Assembly: GCA_963808815.1 (NCBI GenBank) | Contig: CAWEGI010000016.1 | Location: 227,093-291,092 of the forward strand | Origin: DATBLE01 sp963808815 | Lineage (GTDB): Bacteria; Actinomycetota; Thermoleophilia; Gaiellales; Gaiellaceae | Length of the DNA: 64,000 bases | Direction: 5' to 3' | Part shown: positions 1-8,435 of the stretch, piece by piece | How positions within the stretch are numbered: position 1 is the first letter of the stretch | How the letters are laid out: each line of letters opens with the position of its first letter | Program-made: the position numbers and the translations under genes | The notes under the pieces: generated by a model | Database searches by the model: none | Seen by the model: only the letters and a program-made list of their open reading frames with translations | Told to the model about the DNA's origin: nothing

Positions 1-242
1 TCGCACAGGTCGGCGCGGTGGCGGCGACGAGCGCCAATCACCACCACGGGGCGGATCCGCGTCGCCTCGAGGACGTCCCCGCCGAGCTGCGCGACGCGTG
101 TGCCGCCGTGGTGGACGGTGGCGAGCTGCCGGGCATCGCCTCGACCGTGGTCGACCTGACCGGGCCGGAGCCCCGCGTCCTGCGCGAGGGGGCCGTTCCC
201 GCGGCCGAGGCGCTGAGACGTCTCGGCTGGAAGGCCGAGTAG
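1..242 (+). CDS. L-threonylcarbamoyladenylate synthase (Sua5/TsaC family), 3' end only
   Basis: Only the last 79 residues are present, and the gene enters from the left edge. The enzyme makes threonylcarbamoyl-AMP from threonine, bicarbonate and ATP for the t6A37 modification of tRNA. The visible part holds the family's VAATSAN stretch, then DGG, STVVDLT and LREGAVP, in the order found at the end of the Sua5/YrdC core. It ends a few residues after the core, so this is a short TsaC-like form without the Sua5 C-terminal domain. glyA follows 10 bases downstream, and Sua5-glyA-upp is a common actinobacterial order just ahead of the atp genes. Confidence 0.85.
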   Translation, partial: AQVGAVAATSANHHHGADPRRLEDVPAELRDACAAVVDGGELPGIASTVVDLTGPEPRVLREGAVPAAEALRRLGWKAE

Positions 243-252
243 GATCGGAGCG

Positions 253-1563
253 GTGCCCCGCTCCGTCGCCGCCCGCAAGAAGAAGGAGACCTTCGAGGAC
301 CTCCGCCGCGCGCGGCTCGCCGAGGTCGACCCCGCGATCGCGGAGCTGATCGGCGAGGAGCTCGAGCGCCAACGCGGGCAGATCGAGCTGATCGCCTCCG
401 AGAACTTCACCTGGCCGAGCGTGCTGGAGGCGGTCTCGAGCGTCCCCACCAACAAGTACGCCGAGGGCTACCCCGGCCGACGCTACTACGGCGGCTGCGA
501 GGTCGTCGACGAGATCGAGCAGCTGGCGATCGACCGGGCGAAGGAGCTGTTCGGCGCCGAGCACGCCAACGTCCAGCCGCATGCGGGTGCGCCGACGAAC
601 ATGGCCGTCTACTCGGCCGTGCTCGAGCCCGGGGACACGATCCTTTCGCTGCGCCTCGACCACGGCGGCCATCTCACCCACGGCCTGAAGGTGAACTTCT
701 CCGGCCGGCTCTACTCGATCGTCCACTACGGCGTCAGCCGCGAGACGATGAGAGTCGACTACGACGAGGTGCTCGCCCTGGCGAAGCAGCACCGGCCGAA
801 CCTGATCATCTGCGGCGGATCCGCCTATCCGCGCACGGTCGAGGCCGACCGCTTCCGCGCGATCGCCGACGAGGTCGGTGCCTACCTGCTCTGCGACATG
901 GCGCACTTCTCGGGGCTGGTCGCGGCGGGCCTGCATCCGAACCCGGTTCCGCACTGCGACTTCGTCTCGTCCACTACGCACAAGACGCTGTCCGGCCCGC
1001 GCTCCGGCTTCGTCCTCTGCCGCGAGGAGCACGCACAGGCGCTCGACCGGGCCGTGTTCCCGGGGATGCAGGGCGGTCCGATGGAGCACGTGATCGCGGC
1101 GAAGGCGACCTGCTTCCGGATCGCAGGCACGCCCGCCTTCCGCGAGTACCAGACGCAGGTGCGCGCGAATGCCGACGCGCTGGCCGACGAGCTCCAGGCG
1201 GGCGGGCTCGACGTCCTCACCGGGGGCACCGACACGCATCTGCTCCAGGTCGACCTGCGGGCGTCCGAGTGGACGGGCAAGGACGCGGAGGAGCGGCTGG
1301 CCGACGTGAACATCACCGCCAACCGGAACACCGTTCCCTTCGACGAACGGCCGCCGACGGTCGCCTCCGGCGTGCGGATGGGCACGCCCGCCTGCACCAT
1401 GCGCGGCTTCGACGAGGGCGACTTCCGCGAGGTCGGGCAGATCGTGGCCGCGGCCCTTCAGGACGACGCGGACGTCGAGGCGCTCTCGGAGCGGAGCGTC
1501 GCCCTGTGCGAACGGAATCCGCTCTATCCCGGCTTTCGCGGCTGGACCACATACGAGGACTGA
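253..1563 (+). CDS. glyA: Serine hydroxymethyltransferase
   Basis: This cytosolic PLP enzyme converts serine and tetrahydrofolate into glycine and 5,10-methylene-THF. At 436 residues it is full length. The PLP-binding lysine is Lys244 in STTHKTLSGPRSG; IELIASENFT near residue 46, NKYAEGYPG near 67 and MAHFSGLVAAG near 216 are family signatures. One usually conserved stretch reads VQPHAGAPTNM instead of VQPHSGAQAN. The GTG start at 253 leaves a roughly 15-residue basic N-terminal tail before the first conserved segment, so a later start cannot be excluded. The stop at 1561-1563 directly abuts the GTG of upp, which suggests translational coupling. Confidence 0.95.
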   Translation: MPRSVAARKKKETFEDLRRARLAEVDPAIAELIGEELERQRGQIELIASENFTWPSVLEAVSSVPTNKYAEGYPGRRYYGGCEVVDEIEQLAIDRAKELFGAEHANVQPHAGAPTNMAVYSAVLEPGDTILSLRLDHGGHLTHGLKVNFSGRLYSIVHYGVSRETMRVDYDEVLALAKQHRPNLIICGGSAYPRTVEADRFRAIADEVGAYLLCDMAHFSGLVAAGLHPNPVPHCDFVSSTTHKTLSGPRSGFVLCREEHAQALDRAVFPGMQGGPMEHVIAAKATCFRIAGTPAFREYQTQVRANADALADELQAGGLDVLTGGTDTHLLQVDLRASEWTGKDAEERLADVNITANRNTVPFDERPPTVASGVRMGTPACTMRGFDEGDFREVGQIVAAALQDDADVEALSERSVALCERNPLYPGFRGWTTYED

Positions 1564-2199
1564 GTGGGCGATCGGCGTCTCACCGTCGTCGCCCATCCGC
1601 TGGTCCAGCACAAGCTCTCGTACCTGCGCGACAGGGACACGCCCACCGTCCACTTCCGCAAGCTCGTCAACGAGGTGACCCTGCTGCTCACCTACGAGGC
1701 GACGAAGGACTTCCCGACCGAGCCGTTCGAGATCGAGACGCCGCTCGAGCGGATGGAGGCGCAGCGGATCTCAGGCAAGAAGGTTGCCGTCTGCCCGGTC
1801 CTACGGGCCGGGGTCGGCATGCTCGAGGGGACGCTCTCGCTGATCTCGAGCGCCCGGGTCGGTTTCATCGGCATGTATCGCGACGAGGAGACGTTGGAGG
1901 CGATCCAGTACTACGTGAAGCTGCCGGAGGATCTCGGCGAGCGCGACGCGATCGTCCTCGACCCGATGCTGGCGACGGGCAACTCGAGCGTCGCGGCGAT
2001 CGGCCAGGTGAAGGACGCCGGCGCACGCTCGGTGACGCTCGTGTGCCTGGTCGCCGCTCCGGAGGGGATCGAGAGGGTGCACTCGGTGTACCCGGACGTC
2101 CACATCGTCTGCGCCTCGCGGGACCGCGGCCTGAACGAGCACGGCTTCATCGTCCCGGGACTCGGCGACGCGGGAGACCGTCTGTACGGCACGAAGTAG
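1564..2199 (+). CDS. upp: Uracil phosphoribosyltransferase
   Basis: The enzyme makes UMP from uracil and PRPP in pyrimidine salvage. The 211-residue length is typical. The PRPP loop is VLDPMLATGNS (residues 131-141), the N-terminal HPLVQHKL and CPVLRAG segments are standard, and the GDAGDRLYGTK tail is the normal uracil-binding end of the family. The GTG start is the base directly after the glyA stop, with no spacer, so the two genes are almost certainly cotranscribed. No frame break is seen. Confidence 0.96.
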   Translation: MGDRRLTVVAHPLVQHKLSYLRDRDTPTVHFRKLVNEVTLLLTYEATKDFPTEPFEIETPLERMEAQRISGKKVAVCPVLRAGVGMLEGTLSLISSARVGFIGMYRDEETLEAIQYYVKLPEDLGERDAIVLDPMLATGNSSVAAIGQVKDAGARSVTLVCLVAAPEGIERVHSVYPDVHIVCASRDRGLNEHGFIVPGLGDAGDRLYGTK

Positions 2200-2269
2200 T
2201 TTCGGGGCCTGACCCGGAGGTCAGCCCTACGGGCCTCGCGCCGACTTCCGGAGTACCGTGTAGGCCGCC

Positions 2270-3397
2270 GTGACGCTGCACGAGCTTGGCGACCACCTCG
2301 AGGTGATCTACGGCGCTGCGCTGGCGTTTCTGATCGTGATTTTGCTGACGCCGGCGGTGGCGGGGATGGCGCGGCGGCTCGGCGCAGTCGACCAGCCAGA
2401 CGAGCGGCGGGTCCACCGGATCCCGATCCCGCGCCTCGGCGGTCTTGCGCTCTTCTTCGGGATCATCGTGCCCTCGCTGGCGTTCCTCGACCTGAGCCGG
2501 TCGGTGCGGGGGCTCCTGCTCGGCGCGACGGTCGCGACCGCGGTCGGCGCGATCGACGACTTCCGCGGCCTGCGCTGGTGGGAGAAGCTCGGCGGACAGG
2601 TCGTCGCCGCCTCGATTCCGCCGATCTTCGGCGTCTGGATCGACCACTTCACGTTCCCGTTCCTCGGCGTCTACGACCTCTCGCCGTGGGTGGGCGGCCC
2701 GTTGACCGTGCTCTGGATCGTCGCCGTGATGAACATGGTCAACTTCCTCGACGGTCTGGACGGGCTCGCGGCGGGAGTCTGCGCAATCGCCGCGCTCGCC
2801 TTCACCGCGATCGAGCTCTCGCTCGGCAAGCCGACGGCGGCCGCCTTTACCGCCATCGTCTTCGGAGCCACACTCGGCTTCCTGCGCCACAACTTCTTCC
2901 CGGCCCGCATCTTCATGGGCGACTCGGGCGCGATGCTGCTCGGCTTCTCGCTCGCCGCCGTCTCGGTCGAGGGACTGCTGAAGACCGCGGCCACCGTCGC
3001 CCTGTTCTTCCCGCTGCTCGTGCTCGCCGTGCCGATCCTCGACACCGGCTTCGTCGTCGCCCGGCGGCTCAAGTACCGAATGCCGATCACGGCTCCCGAC
3101 AAGACGCATCTGCACCACCGCTTCGTCAACATCGGCTTCTCGCAGCCGCGGGCGGTCGCCTACATCTACTTCTGGGTCGCGACCCTGGCCGTGGCCGCGC
3201 TCGGCACCCGCTACATCCCGTTCCGCGAGGACGGCGCTTGGCACCTGTGGCCGACGGTCGGCGCCGCTGCGCTCGGCCTGCTCGCGGTGGCCGCGTCGGT
3301 TTACATGGTCTACCTGCTCGAGATCGTCAAGTTGGCGAACCCGCGCATCCGGCGTCGCCGCCGGGAGGAGGCGGAGCGGGAGCGCCGCTCCGCCTAG
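2270..3397 (+). CDS. Undecaprenyl-phosphate GlcNAc-1-phosphate transferase (MraY/WecA/TagO family)
   Basis: This integral membrane protein moves a sugar-1-phosphate from a UDP-sugar to undecaprenyl phosphate, the first membrane step of a cell-wall glycopolymer. At 375 residues it has about ten hydrophobic segments. Family motifs are DQPDERRVHRIPIPRLGG (near 42), GAIDDFRGL (near 93), NFLDGLDGLAAG (near 159), FMGDSGAMLLG (near 215) and the HLHHRF loop (near 280). TagO/WecA proteins are often encoded just upstream of the actinobacterial atp operon, and that is the layout here apart from the minus-strand genes between 3.4 and 6.05 kb. The C-terminus is strongly basic (RRRRREEAERERR). The exact sugar cannot be told from sequence. 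Confidence 0.9.
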   Translation: MTLHELGDHLEVIYGAALAFLIVILLTPAVAGMARRLGAVDQPDERRVHRIPIPRLGGLALFFGIIVPSLAFLDLSRSVRGLLLGATVATAVGAIDDFRGLRWWEKLGGQVVAASIPPIFGVWIDHFTFPFLGVYDLSPWVGGPLTVLWIVAVMNMVNFLDGLDGLAAGVCAIAALAFTAIELSLGKPTAAAFTAIVFGATLGFLRHNFFPARIFMGDSGAMLLGFSLAAVSVEGLLKTAATVALFFPLLVLAVPILDTGFVVARRLKYRMPITAPDKTHLHHRFVNIGFSQPRAVAYIYFWVATLAVAALGTRYIPFREDGAWHLWPTVGAAALGLLAVAASVYMVYLLEIVKLANPRIRRRRREEAERERRSA

Positions 3398-3405
3398 TCC
3401 CGCCG

Positions 3406-3822
3406 TTACTGGCTCAGCTGAGCCACCCGCATCTGGTTGCCAGACGGATCGCGGAACCCGGCGTCGATCCCGTACGGCTGCTGGGTCGGCTCCTGCTGGA
3501 ACTCCACGCCGCGGCGCGTGAGCTCCCCGTAGGTCGCATCGATGTCGTCGGTGGAGAAGAAGAGGCCGGTTGCGGCTCCCTTGGCGACCAGAGCCTTGAT
3601 CTGGTCTCGCGTCTCCTCGTCGAAGACGGGCGGGCCGGGCACCGCCATCAGCACGATGGCGACCTCCTGACCGGGGACGCCGACGGTGAGCCAGCGGAAG
3701 TTCCCCAGCTCCGGAACGGTGACGTCCTCGCGGAGCTCGAAGCCGAGCTTCTCGGTGTAGAAGGCCAGTGCCTCGTCCTGGTCGTGGACCCAGACCTGGA
3801 CGGTCGTCAGTTGCTTGAGCAT
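3406..3822 (-). CDS. VOC (glyoxalase/bleomycin-resistance fold) protein
   Basis: A 138-residue protein with one complete vicinal-oxygen-chelate unit: DQDEALAFYTEKLGFEL near the N-terminus, FRWLTV in the middle and a C-terminal DPSGNQMRV, the usual metal-ligand region. It looks like the cytosolic single-domain VOC proteins of unknown substrate. It is the second gene of a minus-strand pair, 35 bases after an AraC regulator. AraC-VOC pairs are common, and the regulator probably controls this gene. The substrate cannot be inferred. Confidence 0.85.
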   Translation of the reverse strand: MLKQLTTVQVWVHDQDEALAFYTEKLGFELREDVTVPELGNFRWLTVGVPGQEVAIVLMAVPGPPVFDEETRDQIKALVAKGAATGLFFSTDDIDATYGELTRRGVEFQQEPTQQPYGIDAGFRDPSGNQMRVAQLSQ

Positions 3823-3857
3823 GAGTTCCTCCTCGAGTCGGACAGGTCGCGGCGACG

Positions 3858-4292
3858 TTAGCCGCGCTCCTCGCCTCTGTCTTCTCGAAAACTGCGGGAC
3901 TGCGGGCGCGCGTACGCCCGCTGGATACAGGTCGGGATCCGGGCCCGGGTGATCGCGGGCGGAAAGGAGTCGCGGTAGGCGGTCGGGGAGAGCCCGAACA
4001 GCTTGCCGAAGCTCGTCGTGAACGACCCGACGCTGCGCAGCCCCACCGTGAGGCAGATGTCCGCAACCGAGCGGTCAGTCGTGCGAAGCAGGGCGGCGGC
4101 GCGCTCGAGCCGTCGGGTCAGCAGGTACTGGTGCGGTGTCTCACCGAATGTCCGCCGGAACTCGCGGCTGAAGTGCGCCGGCGAGAGATATGCGGCCCGG
4201 GCAAGGGCCGGGACGTCCAGAGACTCGCCGTAGCGCGAATCGGCGAGATCCTTCGCGCGGAGCAGGTGCCGGACGGGAGGGAGGATGGACAT
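3858..4292 (-). CDS. AraC-family transcriptional regulator, DNA-binding domain only
   Basis: The protein has 144 residues and consists almost entirely of the two helix-turn-helix motifs of the AraC family. The first HTH covers about residues 24-45 (LDVPALARAAYLSPAHFSRE). The second covers about 75-97 and ends in the family signature near FGKLFGLSPTAYR. There is no N-terminal ligand domain, so it resembles the short SoxS/MarA-like members. It is transcribed ahead of the VOC gene and probably autoregulates that pair. The tail after residue 115 is basic and of low complexity. Confidence 0.88.
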   Translation of the reverse strand: MSILPPVRHLLRAKDLADSRYGESLDVPALARAAYLSPAHFSREFRRTFGETPHQYLLTRRLERAAALLRTTDRSVADICLTVGLRSVGSFTTSFGKLFGLSPTAYRDSFPPAITRARIPTCIQRAYARPQSRSFREDRGEERG

Positions 4293-4369
4293 CTGTCTTG
4301 GTCAGCGGGGGATGCGGCGGAACATGACGTACGGACCGAGGTCGCGCACGTATCTCATCGCTCGGTCGC

Positions 4370-6052
4370 CTAGCGGATCGGGAACGAGAAGCCCGCCTTG
4401 CCGGTCGCGCCTCCGGCCGTCACGCTCAGCGTTCCGACCAGCCTCCCGGCGGCGCCCTTCGGGACGATGCCCGCGCAGACGGCCGCGCCGGCCGCATACG
4501 TTCCGGTCGCGCGGACCGCCCGTCCGCCGGCCGAGGCGGTGCAGGAGACCTTCACTGCGGACGCGCTCGTCCGAACCTGCGCCGTGATCCGGAACGCCCT
4601 GCCGGCCCGCACGACGGCCGCCGTTCTCAGGCCCGCGAGTGAGACCGACGCTGTGCTCCGCGTGAAGACGCTGAGCGAGCCGAGTTCGCGGCCGCAGGCG
4701 CAACTGAAACCGATCGGCTCGACGGCCGAGACGTAGAGGTGACGCCCGTCCGGGCTGATCGCCGACGCGCTCGCCCTGGAGAGCACCTGCCCGCGCGCGC
4801 ACGCGTCGCTGTTCTCGACGTCGCTGACACAGCCTGCGGCGCCGGGCAGCCGGTCGATCCGGCCGTCGGCGTGGCGCCTGAACGCGAGCACGGCGTTCTG
4901 GAAGGGCGACACGGCGTAGAGACCCTCCCCGTCGGGGCTGATCGTGATCTCGGCGACTCCCTCGAGATCGGCCGATGCGCGCGTCGTCAACAGCCGGAGC
5001 GACCCGGTCGCCGGGTCTCGACGTAGGAGGACGATCGCCCCCGGGTAGTACGAGGGCACGTAGAGCGTGAGACCGTCCGGGCTGATCGAGAGGTCGAGTC
5101 CGTTCTCGAGCTGCGGGAGCGTGGTACACGCGCCGCCGCGGCCGTCGACGGCCAGGCAGCCCTGGAGCCCGGGCAGCTGGGTCAGCGCTCCGCCAGGCCC
5201 CCGCCGGAAGGCGGCGATCGCGTCACGGGCCAGCACGTAGACGTTCTTCCCGTCCGGGCTCGCCGCCACCGCGATCGACGCGATCAACCCCCTGCCGCGG
5301 CGGCAGCCTTCGGCAGGTAGGCCCGGGCCCTCGTCGTCGCCGACGTCCTCGTCGGCCTCCTGCTCAGCGGTGCACGCCGCTTCTCCGGCGAGCTGCTGGA
5401 GCTGTCCGGAGCCGGCGCTGCGGGTGAAGGCCGCGACGGCGTTGCTCCGGGCCGAGGCGACGTAGAGGTTCGTGCCGTCGCGAGTGATCGCGATGTCGGC
5501 CGCACCGCGCAGTCCGATACCCACGGAGCAGCCCTCCAGGGCGTCTGTGCCGGCGCACCCCCCGGCTCCGGGAAGCTGCGTGAGGACACCGCCGGGCGAG
5601 CGGCCGAAGGTCGCGACCGAACCCGAGGCGAAACCGGCGGCGTAGACGTGGCGGCCGTTGGCCGATACCGCGACTGCAGACGCGCCCTGGATCGCCCGGC
5701 CTTCGCCGCAGCCGTCGTCGAGGTCGCCGACGCAGCCCGCCGGACCGGCCGGCTGCGTGATCCGGCCGGTCGCACGGTCGCGCGCGAAGACGGCGATCGA
5801 CCCGGAGTTGCCCGAGACGTTCGGGGCGACGCCCGAGCTGGCCGCGTAGACGCTGCGCCCGTCCGGCGAGACGGCGACCGCGTCTGGTCCGTTCAGGGCA
5901 CGCGCGTCGGCGCAGATCCCCTCCGTCACCAGCTGGCTCACGCAGGCGCCAGGCCCCGCGAGCTGGACGAGCTGGCCGGGCTGCGCCCCCGCTCCGAGCC
6001 CGGCGACGGCTCCTCCGGCGACGAGAACGGCCAAGCTTTGCAGGCCTGCCAC
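4370..6052 (-). CDS. Secreted beta-propeller protein with lactonase-like repeats
   Basis: This 560-residue protein begins with a probable signal peptide (LQSLAVLVAGGAVAGLGAGA). It then carries seven or eight repeats of the form AVSPDGRSVYA followed by SIAVFARDRATG, each blade introduced by a cysteine-bearing linker such as LAGPGACVSQ or LPGAGGCAG. SPDG-x-Y/VYV plus a residue-counting linker is typical of YVTN/6-phosphogluconolactonase-like propellers. The last 100 residues form a separate beta-rich domain with several cysteines, possibly an Ig-like or cell-surface module. Function is unknown; an extracellular location is inferred from the signal peptide and cysteines. It is transcribed divergently from the atp operon, sharing a 138-base intergenic region. 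Confidence 0.75.
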   Translation of the reverse strand: MAGLQSLAVLVAGGAVAGLGAGAQPGQLVQLAGPGACVSQLVTEGICADARALNGPDAVAVSPDGRSVYAASSGVAPNVSGNSGSIAVFARDRATGRITQPAGPAGCVGDLDDGCGEGRAIQGASAVAVSANGRHVYAAGFASGSVATFGRSPGGVLTQLPGAGGCAGTDALEGCSVGIGLRGAADIAITRDGTNLYVASARSNAVAAFTRSAGSGQLQQLAGEAACTAEQEADEDVGDDEGPGLPAEGCRRGRGLIASIAVAASPDGKNVYVLARDAIAAFRRGPGGALTQLPGLQGCLAVDGRGGACTTLPQLENGLDLSISPDGLTLYVPSYYPGAIVLLRRDPATGSLRLLTTRASADLEGVAEITISPDGEGLYAVSPFQNAVLAFRRHADGRIDRLPGAAGCVSDVENSDACARGQVLSRASASAISPDGRHLYVSAVEPIGFSCACGRELGSLSVFTRSTASVSLAGLRTAAVVRAGRAFRITAQVRTSASAVKVSCTASAGGRAVRATGTYAAGAAVCAGIVPKGAAGRLVGTLSVTAGGATGKAGFSFPIR

Positions 6053-6173
6053 CAGTGCGGCAGTATCGCACGACCGGAAATCGCAGCTTTGTCGCCCCCA
6101 GGTACGATCGAGTTACAAGCTATCGGCCGATCGAAGTGGTCAAGCGATATTCGCGTGTCACAAACTCGCCTGA

Positions 6174-6179
6174 TATGCT
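6174..6179 (+). promoter_or_regulatory. Candidate -10 box (TATGCT) for the atp operon
   Basis: TATGCT lies 11 bases before the ATG of the first atp-cluster gene, in the 138-base region between it and the divergent propeller gene. That spacing leaves almost no 5' leader. No convincing -35 match is seen at 17 bases. The stretch just upstream (6100-6170) is the most AT-rich of the neighbourhood, which supports a promoter here. Confidence 0.45.
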
Positions 6180-6190
6180 CGCCGTCGCAG

Positions 6191-6388
6191 ATGGAGCCTG
6201 CGCGCCAGACGTTCGATCCCGCCGGCGCGGGCGCCTTGCTGGTCACGGGTACCGCGGCAGGCACTGCGGGTGGCGCCCTGATCGGCTGGGCTACCGGGTC
6301 GCTCGCATACGGCCTCCTCGCAGGGGCGGCCGTCGGCGTGCCTCTGGGCATCTACGCGGTGTACCGCCGCTACGGGAAGTCGCTCTGA
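6191..6388 (+). CDS. Small membrane protein, AtpZ/AtpI-type F1Fo accessory protein
   Basis: A 65-residue protein with two predicted transmembrane helices, about residues 15-35 and 38-56, separated by a short glycine-containing turn (GWATGSLAYG), and a basic end (YRRYGKSL). Size, topology and position as first gene of an atp operon match the AtpZ/AtpI accessory proteins, which help c-ring assembly or ion uptake. The ATG at 6191 is chosen because it begins the hydrophobic protein and sits behind the TATGCT box. The stop overlaps the next start by one base (TGATG). Confidence 0.7.
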   Translation: MEPARQTFDPAGAGALLVTGTAAGTAGGALIGWATGSLAYGLLAGAAVGVPLGIYAVYRRYGKSL

Positions 6389-6760
6389 TGCCGTCGGCCA
6401 TGTTCAGCCCGCGCCCGGAGCCGAATCACCTGCTGCCGGCGCTCGCCGGCGGCATCGTGCTGCTGATCGCACTGCCCGTCTTCCTCCTGGCCGGCTGGCC
6501 GATCGGCGGCTGGGCGCTCGGCGACCGTGCTCTACGTCGCGGTCCACGCGCTCGACCTCGTCGTCACCCGGCTGGGGAACGGTGCGAAGGTCTTCGGCGT
6601 CCTCTTCAAGGCTCTCGGCCTGCTGGTCGTGCTCATCGCCACCGCGTCCTCGGACAAGGAGCTCGCGATCGCGGCCGTGCTCACCTATGCACTCGCCTAC
6701 ACGGCCGAGTTCGGGCTGTCCCTCGCCTCCTACTACGGCCGGGAGCCGATCGGCAAATGA
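6388..6760 (+). CDS. ATP synthase I-like membrane protein, apparent frameshift near 6525
   Basis: Two reading frames join into one sensible small membrane protein. The first runs from ATG 6388 (MPSAMFSPRPEPNHLLPALA, then a helix) to about 6525. The second continues as LYVAVHALDLVVTRLGNG and two more helices, ending EPIGK at 6760. Together this gives about 123 residues with four helices, as in AtpI proteins ahead of atpB. The switch corresponds to one extra base. Its stop overlaps the atpB start (ATGA), as is usual in intact atp operons. A consensus error is more likely than a dead gene, because the coding pattern on both sides is clean. Confidence 0.65.
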
Positions 6761-7618
6761 AGCGCTGGCTCTTCCTCGCTTCGACCGCCGCACTGGTCTT
6801 CCCGACCGCGGCCTTCGCCCGCGGCAAGTTCGACCCGACCACCGAGTTCGAGCAGCACGAGTGGATCTCCATCCACATCGGCGGGCTAGATCTGTCGATC
6901 ACGAAGGCGGTCGTCTACCTGATGATCGGGACGCTGTTGACGATCCTGATGGGGCTCGGGCTGATGCGCGTGGAAGGTGGTTTCGGGAAAGGACGTCGGT
7001 CGCCGCCAGTCCGTCGGGGAGCAGATCTACGAGGTCGCGCAGGTGCAGATCGCCGAACAGGGGCTACCGACGAAGGCGATCGGCCGCTGGTTCCCCTACG
7101 TGGCGACGCTGATGCTCTTCATCTGGGTCGTGAACATGATCGGCTTCATCCCGCTGCCGCTCACCGGCGAGAAGTGGCACGGCGTCCCGACCTGGGGGAT
7201 CTACGCCGCCACCTCGTCGCTGTCCGTGACCCTCGCGCTCGCCCTCCTCACTTTCGTCTTCACGCACTACGAGGGGATCAGGTGGAACGGGCCGCGGCGC
7301 TACTTCAAGAGCTGGATCCCGGAGGCGCCGAAGGCGCTGCTCTTCCTGATCGTGCCGCTCGAGATCCTCGGCCAGTTCATGCGCCTGATCTCGCTGAGCG
7401 TCCGCCTCTTCGCGAACATGCTCGCCGGCCACATCCTGATCCTCACGTTCCTCGGCCTGATGTTCATCCTCGAGTCGGTCATCCTGGCCGTCTTCGTGGT
7501 GCCGATCGCGACGGTCTTCTACCTCTTCGAGGTCGTGATCGTCGTCTCGATCCAGGCCTTCATCTTCTCCGCCCTGTCAGCCATCTACATCGGCTCGGCG
7601 ATCGAGCCGGAACACTAG
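6757..7618 (+). CDS. atpB: F1Fo ATP synthase subunit a, apparent frameshift near 6985
   Basis: Subunit a forms the proton half-channels next to the c-ring in the membrane. ATG 6757 begins a segment with a signal-like helix and EQHEWISIHIGGLDL, then a helix to about residue 73. After one extra base near 6975-6990 the protein resumes with VGRRQSVGEQIYEVAQVQIA and runs to 7618. The functional arginine region is present (LISLSVRLFANMLAGHILI). The C-terminal helices and IGSAIEPEH end are normal. Combined length is about 286 residues, typical for the family. The gene is essential in most bacteria, so the break is probably a sequence error. Confidence 0.88.
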
Positions 7619-7632
7619 GAGGGAAGAACCAC

Positions 7633-7896
7633 ATGCTTGCTGCTCTCATCGCCGCAACCACAGGCGACGTCACCAAGGCCGGCAAGGCGATCGGCCTCGC
7701 GCTCGGCGTCGGCCTCGGCGCGCTCGGCGCCGGCGTCGGCATCGGCAACATCTTCGGCTCGATGATCCAGTCCGTCGCCCGCCAGCCGGAGCTCCGCGGC
7801 GAGCTCCAGGGCATCCAGTGGCTCGGCTTCGCGCTGACCGAGGCTGTCGTCTTCTACGGCCTGCTGGGCTCGATTCTCGCCTTCGTCCTCGTCTGA
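7633..7896 (+). CDS. atpE: F1Fo ATP synthase subunit c
   Basis: The 87-residue proteolipid of the rotor ring. The first helix is glycine-rich (ALGVGLGALGAGVGIGNIFG), the polar loop is ARQPELRGELQG, and the second helix carries the ion-binding carboxylate Glu70 in GFALTEAVVFYGL. There is no sodium-binding pattern of the Q-x3-E-T type around it, so proton coupling is likely. An AGGAGGGAAG ribosome-binding stretch precedes the ATG. The stop overlaps the atpF ATG (TGATG). Confidence 0.95.
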   Translation: MLAALIAATTGDVTKAGKAIGLALGVGLGALGAGVGIGNIFGSMIQSVARQPELRGELQGIQWLGFALTEAVVFYGLLGSILAFVLV

Positions 7897-8435
7897 TGGC
7901 CGCAACGCTGGTGCTCGGCGCGAACGCGCTGATCAAGGTCACGCCGGGGCTGATGATCTGGACGATCGTCTGCTTCCTGATCGCCCTCTTCGTGCTCAAG
8001 CGGTTTGCATTCGGCCCGATCCAGAAGGCGATCGACGACCGGCGCGAGCGCATCCGCCAGTCGATCGACGAGGCCGACCGCGCCCGCGAGGAGGCGCGCA
8101 ACCTGCTCGAGGAGCACCGCAAGCTGCTCGGCAGGGCGAAGTCCGACGCCGAGGAGATCCTCGCCGAGGCGCGCAAGCAGTCAGATGCCCAGCGCGAGCG
8201 GGTCCGCGAGGAGACCGAGGCCGACCGCCAGCGGCGGCTCGAGGAGACCAAGAAGCAGATCGATGCCGAGACGCATCGTGCGCTCGAGCAGATCCGCGCC
8301 GAAGTCGCCGACCTCACGCTGATCGCCACCGCGAAGGTGACCGGCAAGGTTCTCGACCGCGACGACCACCGCAAGCTGATCGAGGACGCGATCGGCGACC
8401 TCGACTTCTCCGTACTCGAGAAGGAAACGGTCTGA
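7896..8435 (+). CDS. atpF: F1Fo ATP synthase subunit b
   Basis: A 179-residue peripheral-stalk subunit. One N-terminal membrane helix (about 14-38, LMIWTIVCFLIALFVLKRFA) is followed by a long, highly charged coiled coil (about 45-145) and a short C-terminal delta-binding segment ending DFSVLEKETV. The start overlaps the atpE stop. It is an ordinary b subunit, not a b-delta fusion, since a separate delta gene follows directly. Confidence 0.93.
   Translation: MAATLVLGANALIKVTPGLMIWTIVCFLIALFVLKRFAFGPIQKAIDDRRERIRQSIDEADRAREEARNLLEEHRKLLGRAKSDAEEILAEARKQSDAQRERVREETEADRQRRLEETKKQIDAETHRALEQIRAEVADLTLIATAKVTGKVLDRDDHRKLIEDAIGDLDFSVLEKETV

Noticed and set aside
2147..4066. Long open frame on the minus strand opposite the GlcNAc-1-phosphate transferase
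   Set aside because: It is a GC-bias shadow: arginine/alanine-rich, no domains, and fully overlapped by recognised genes.
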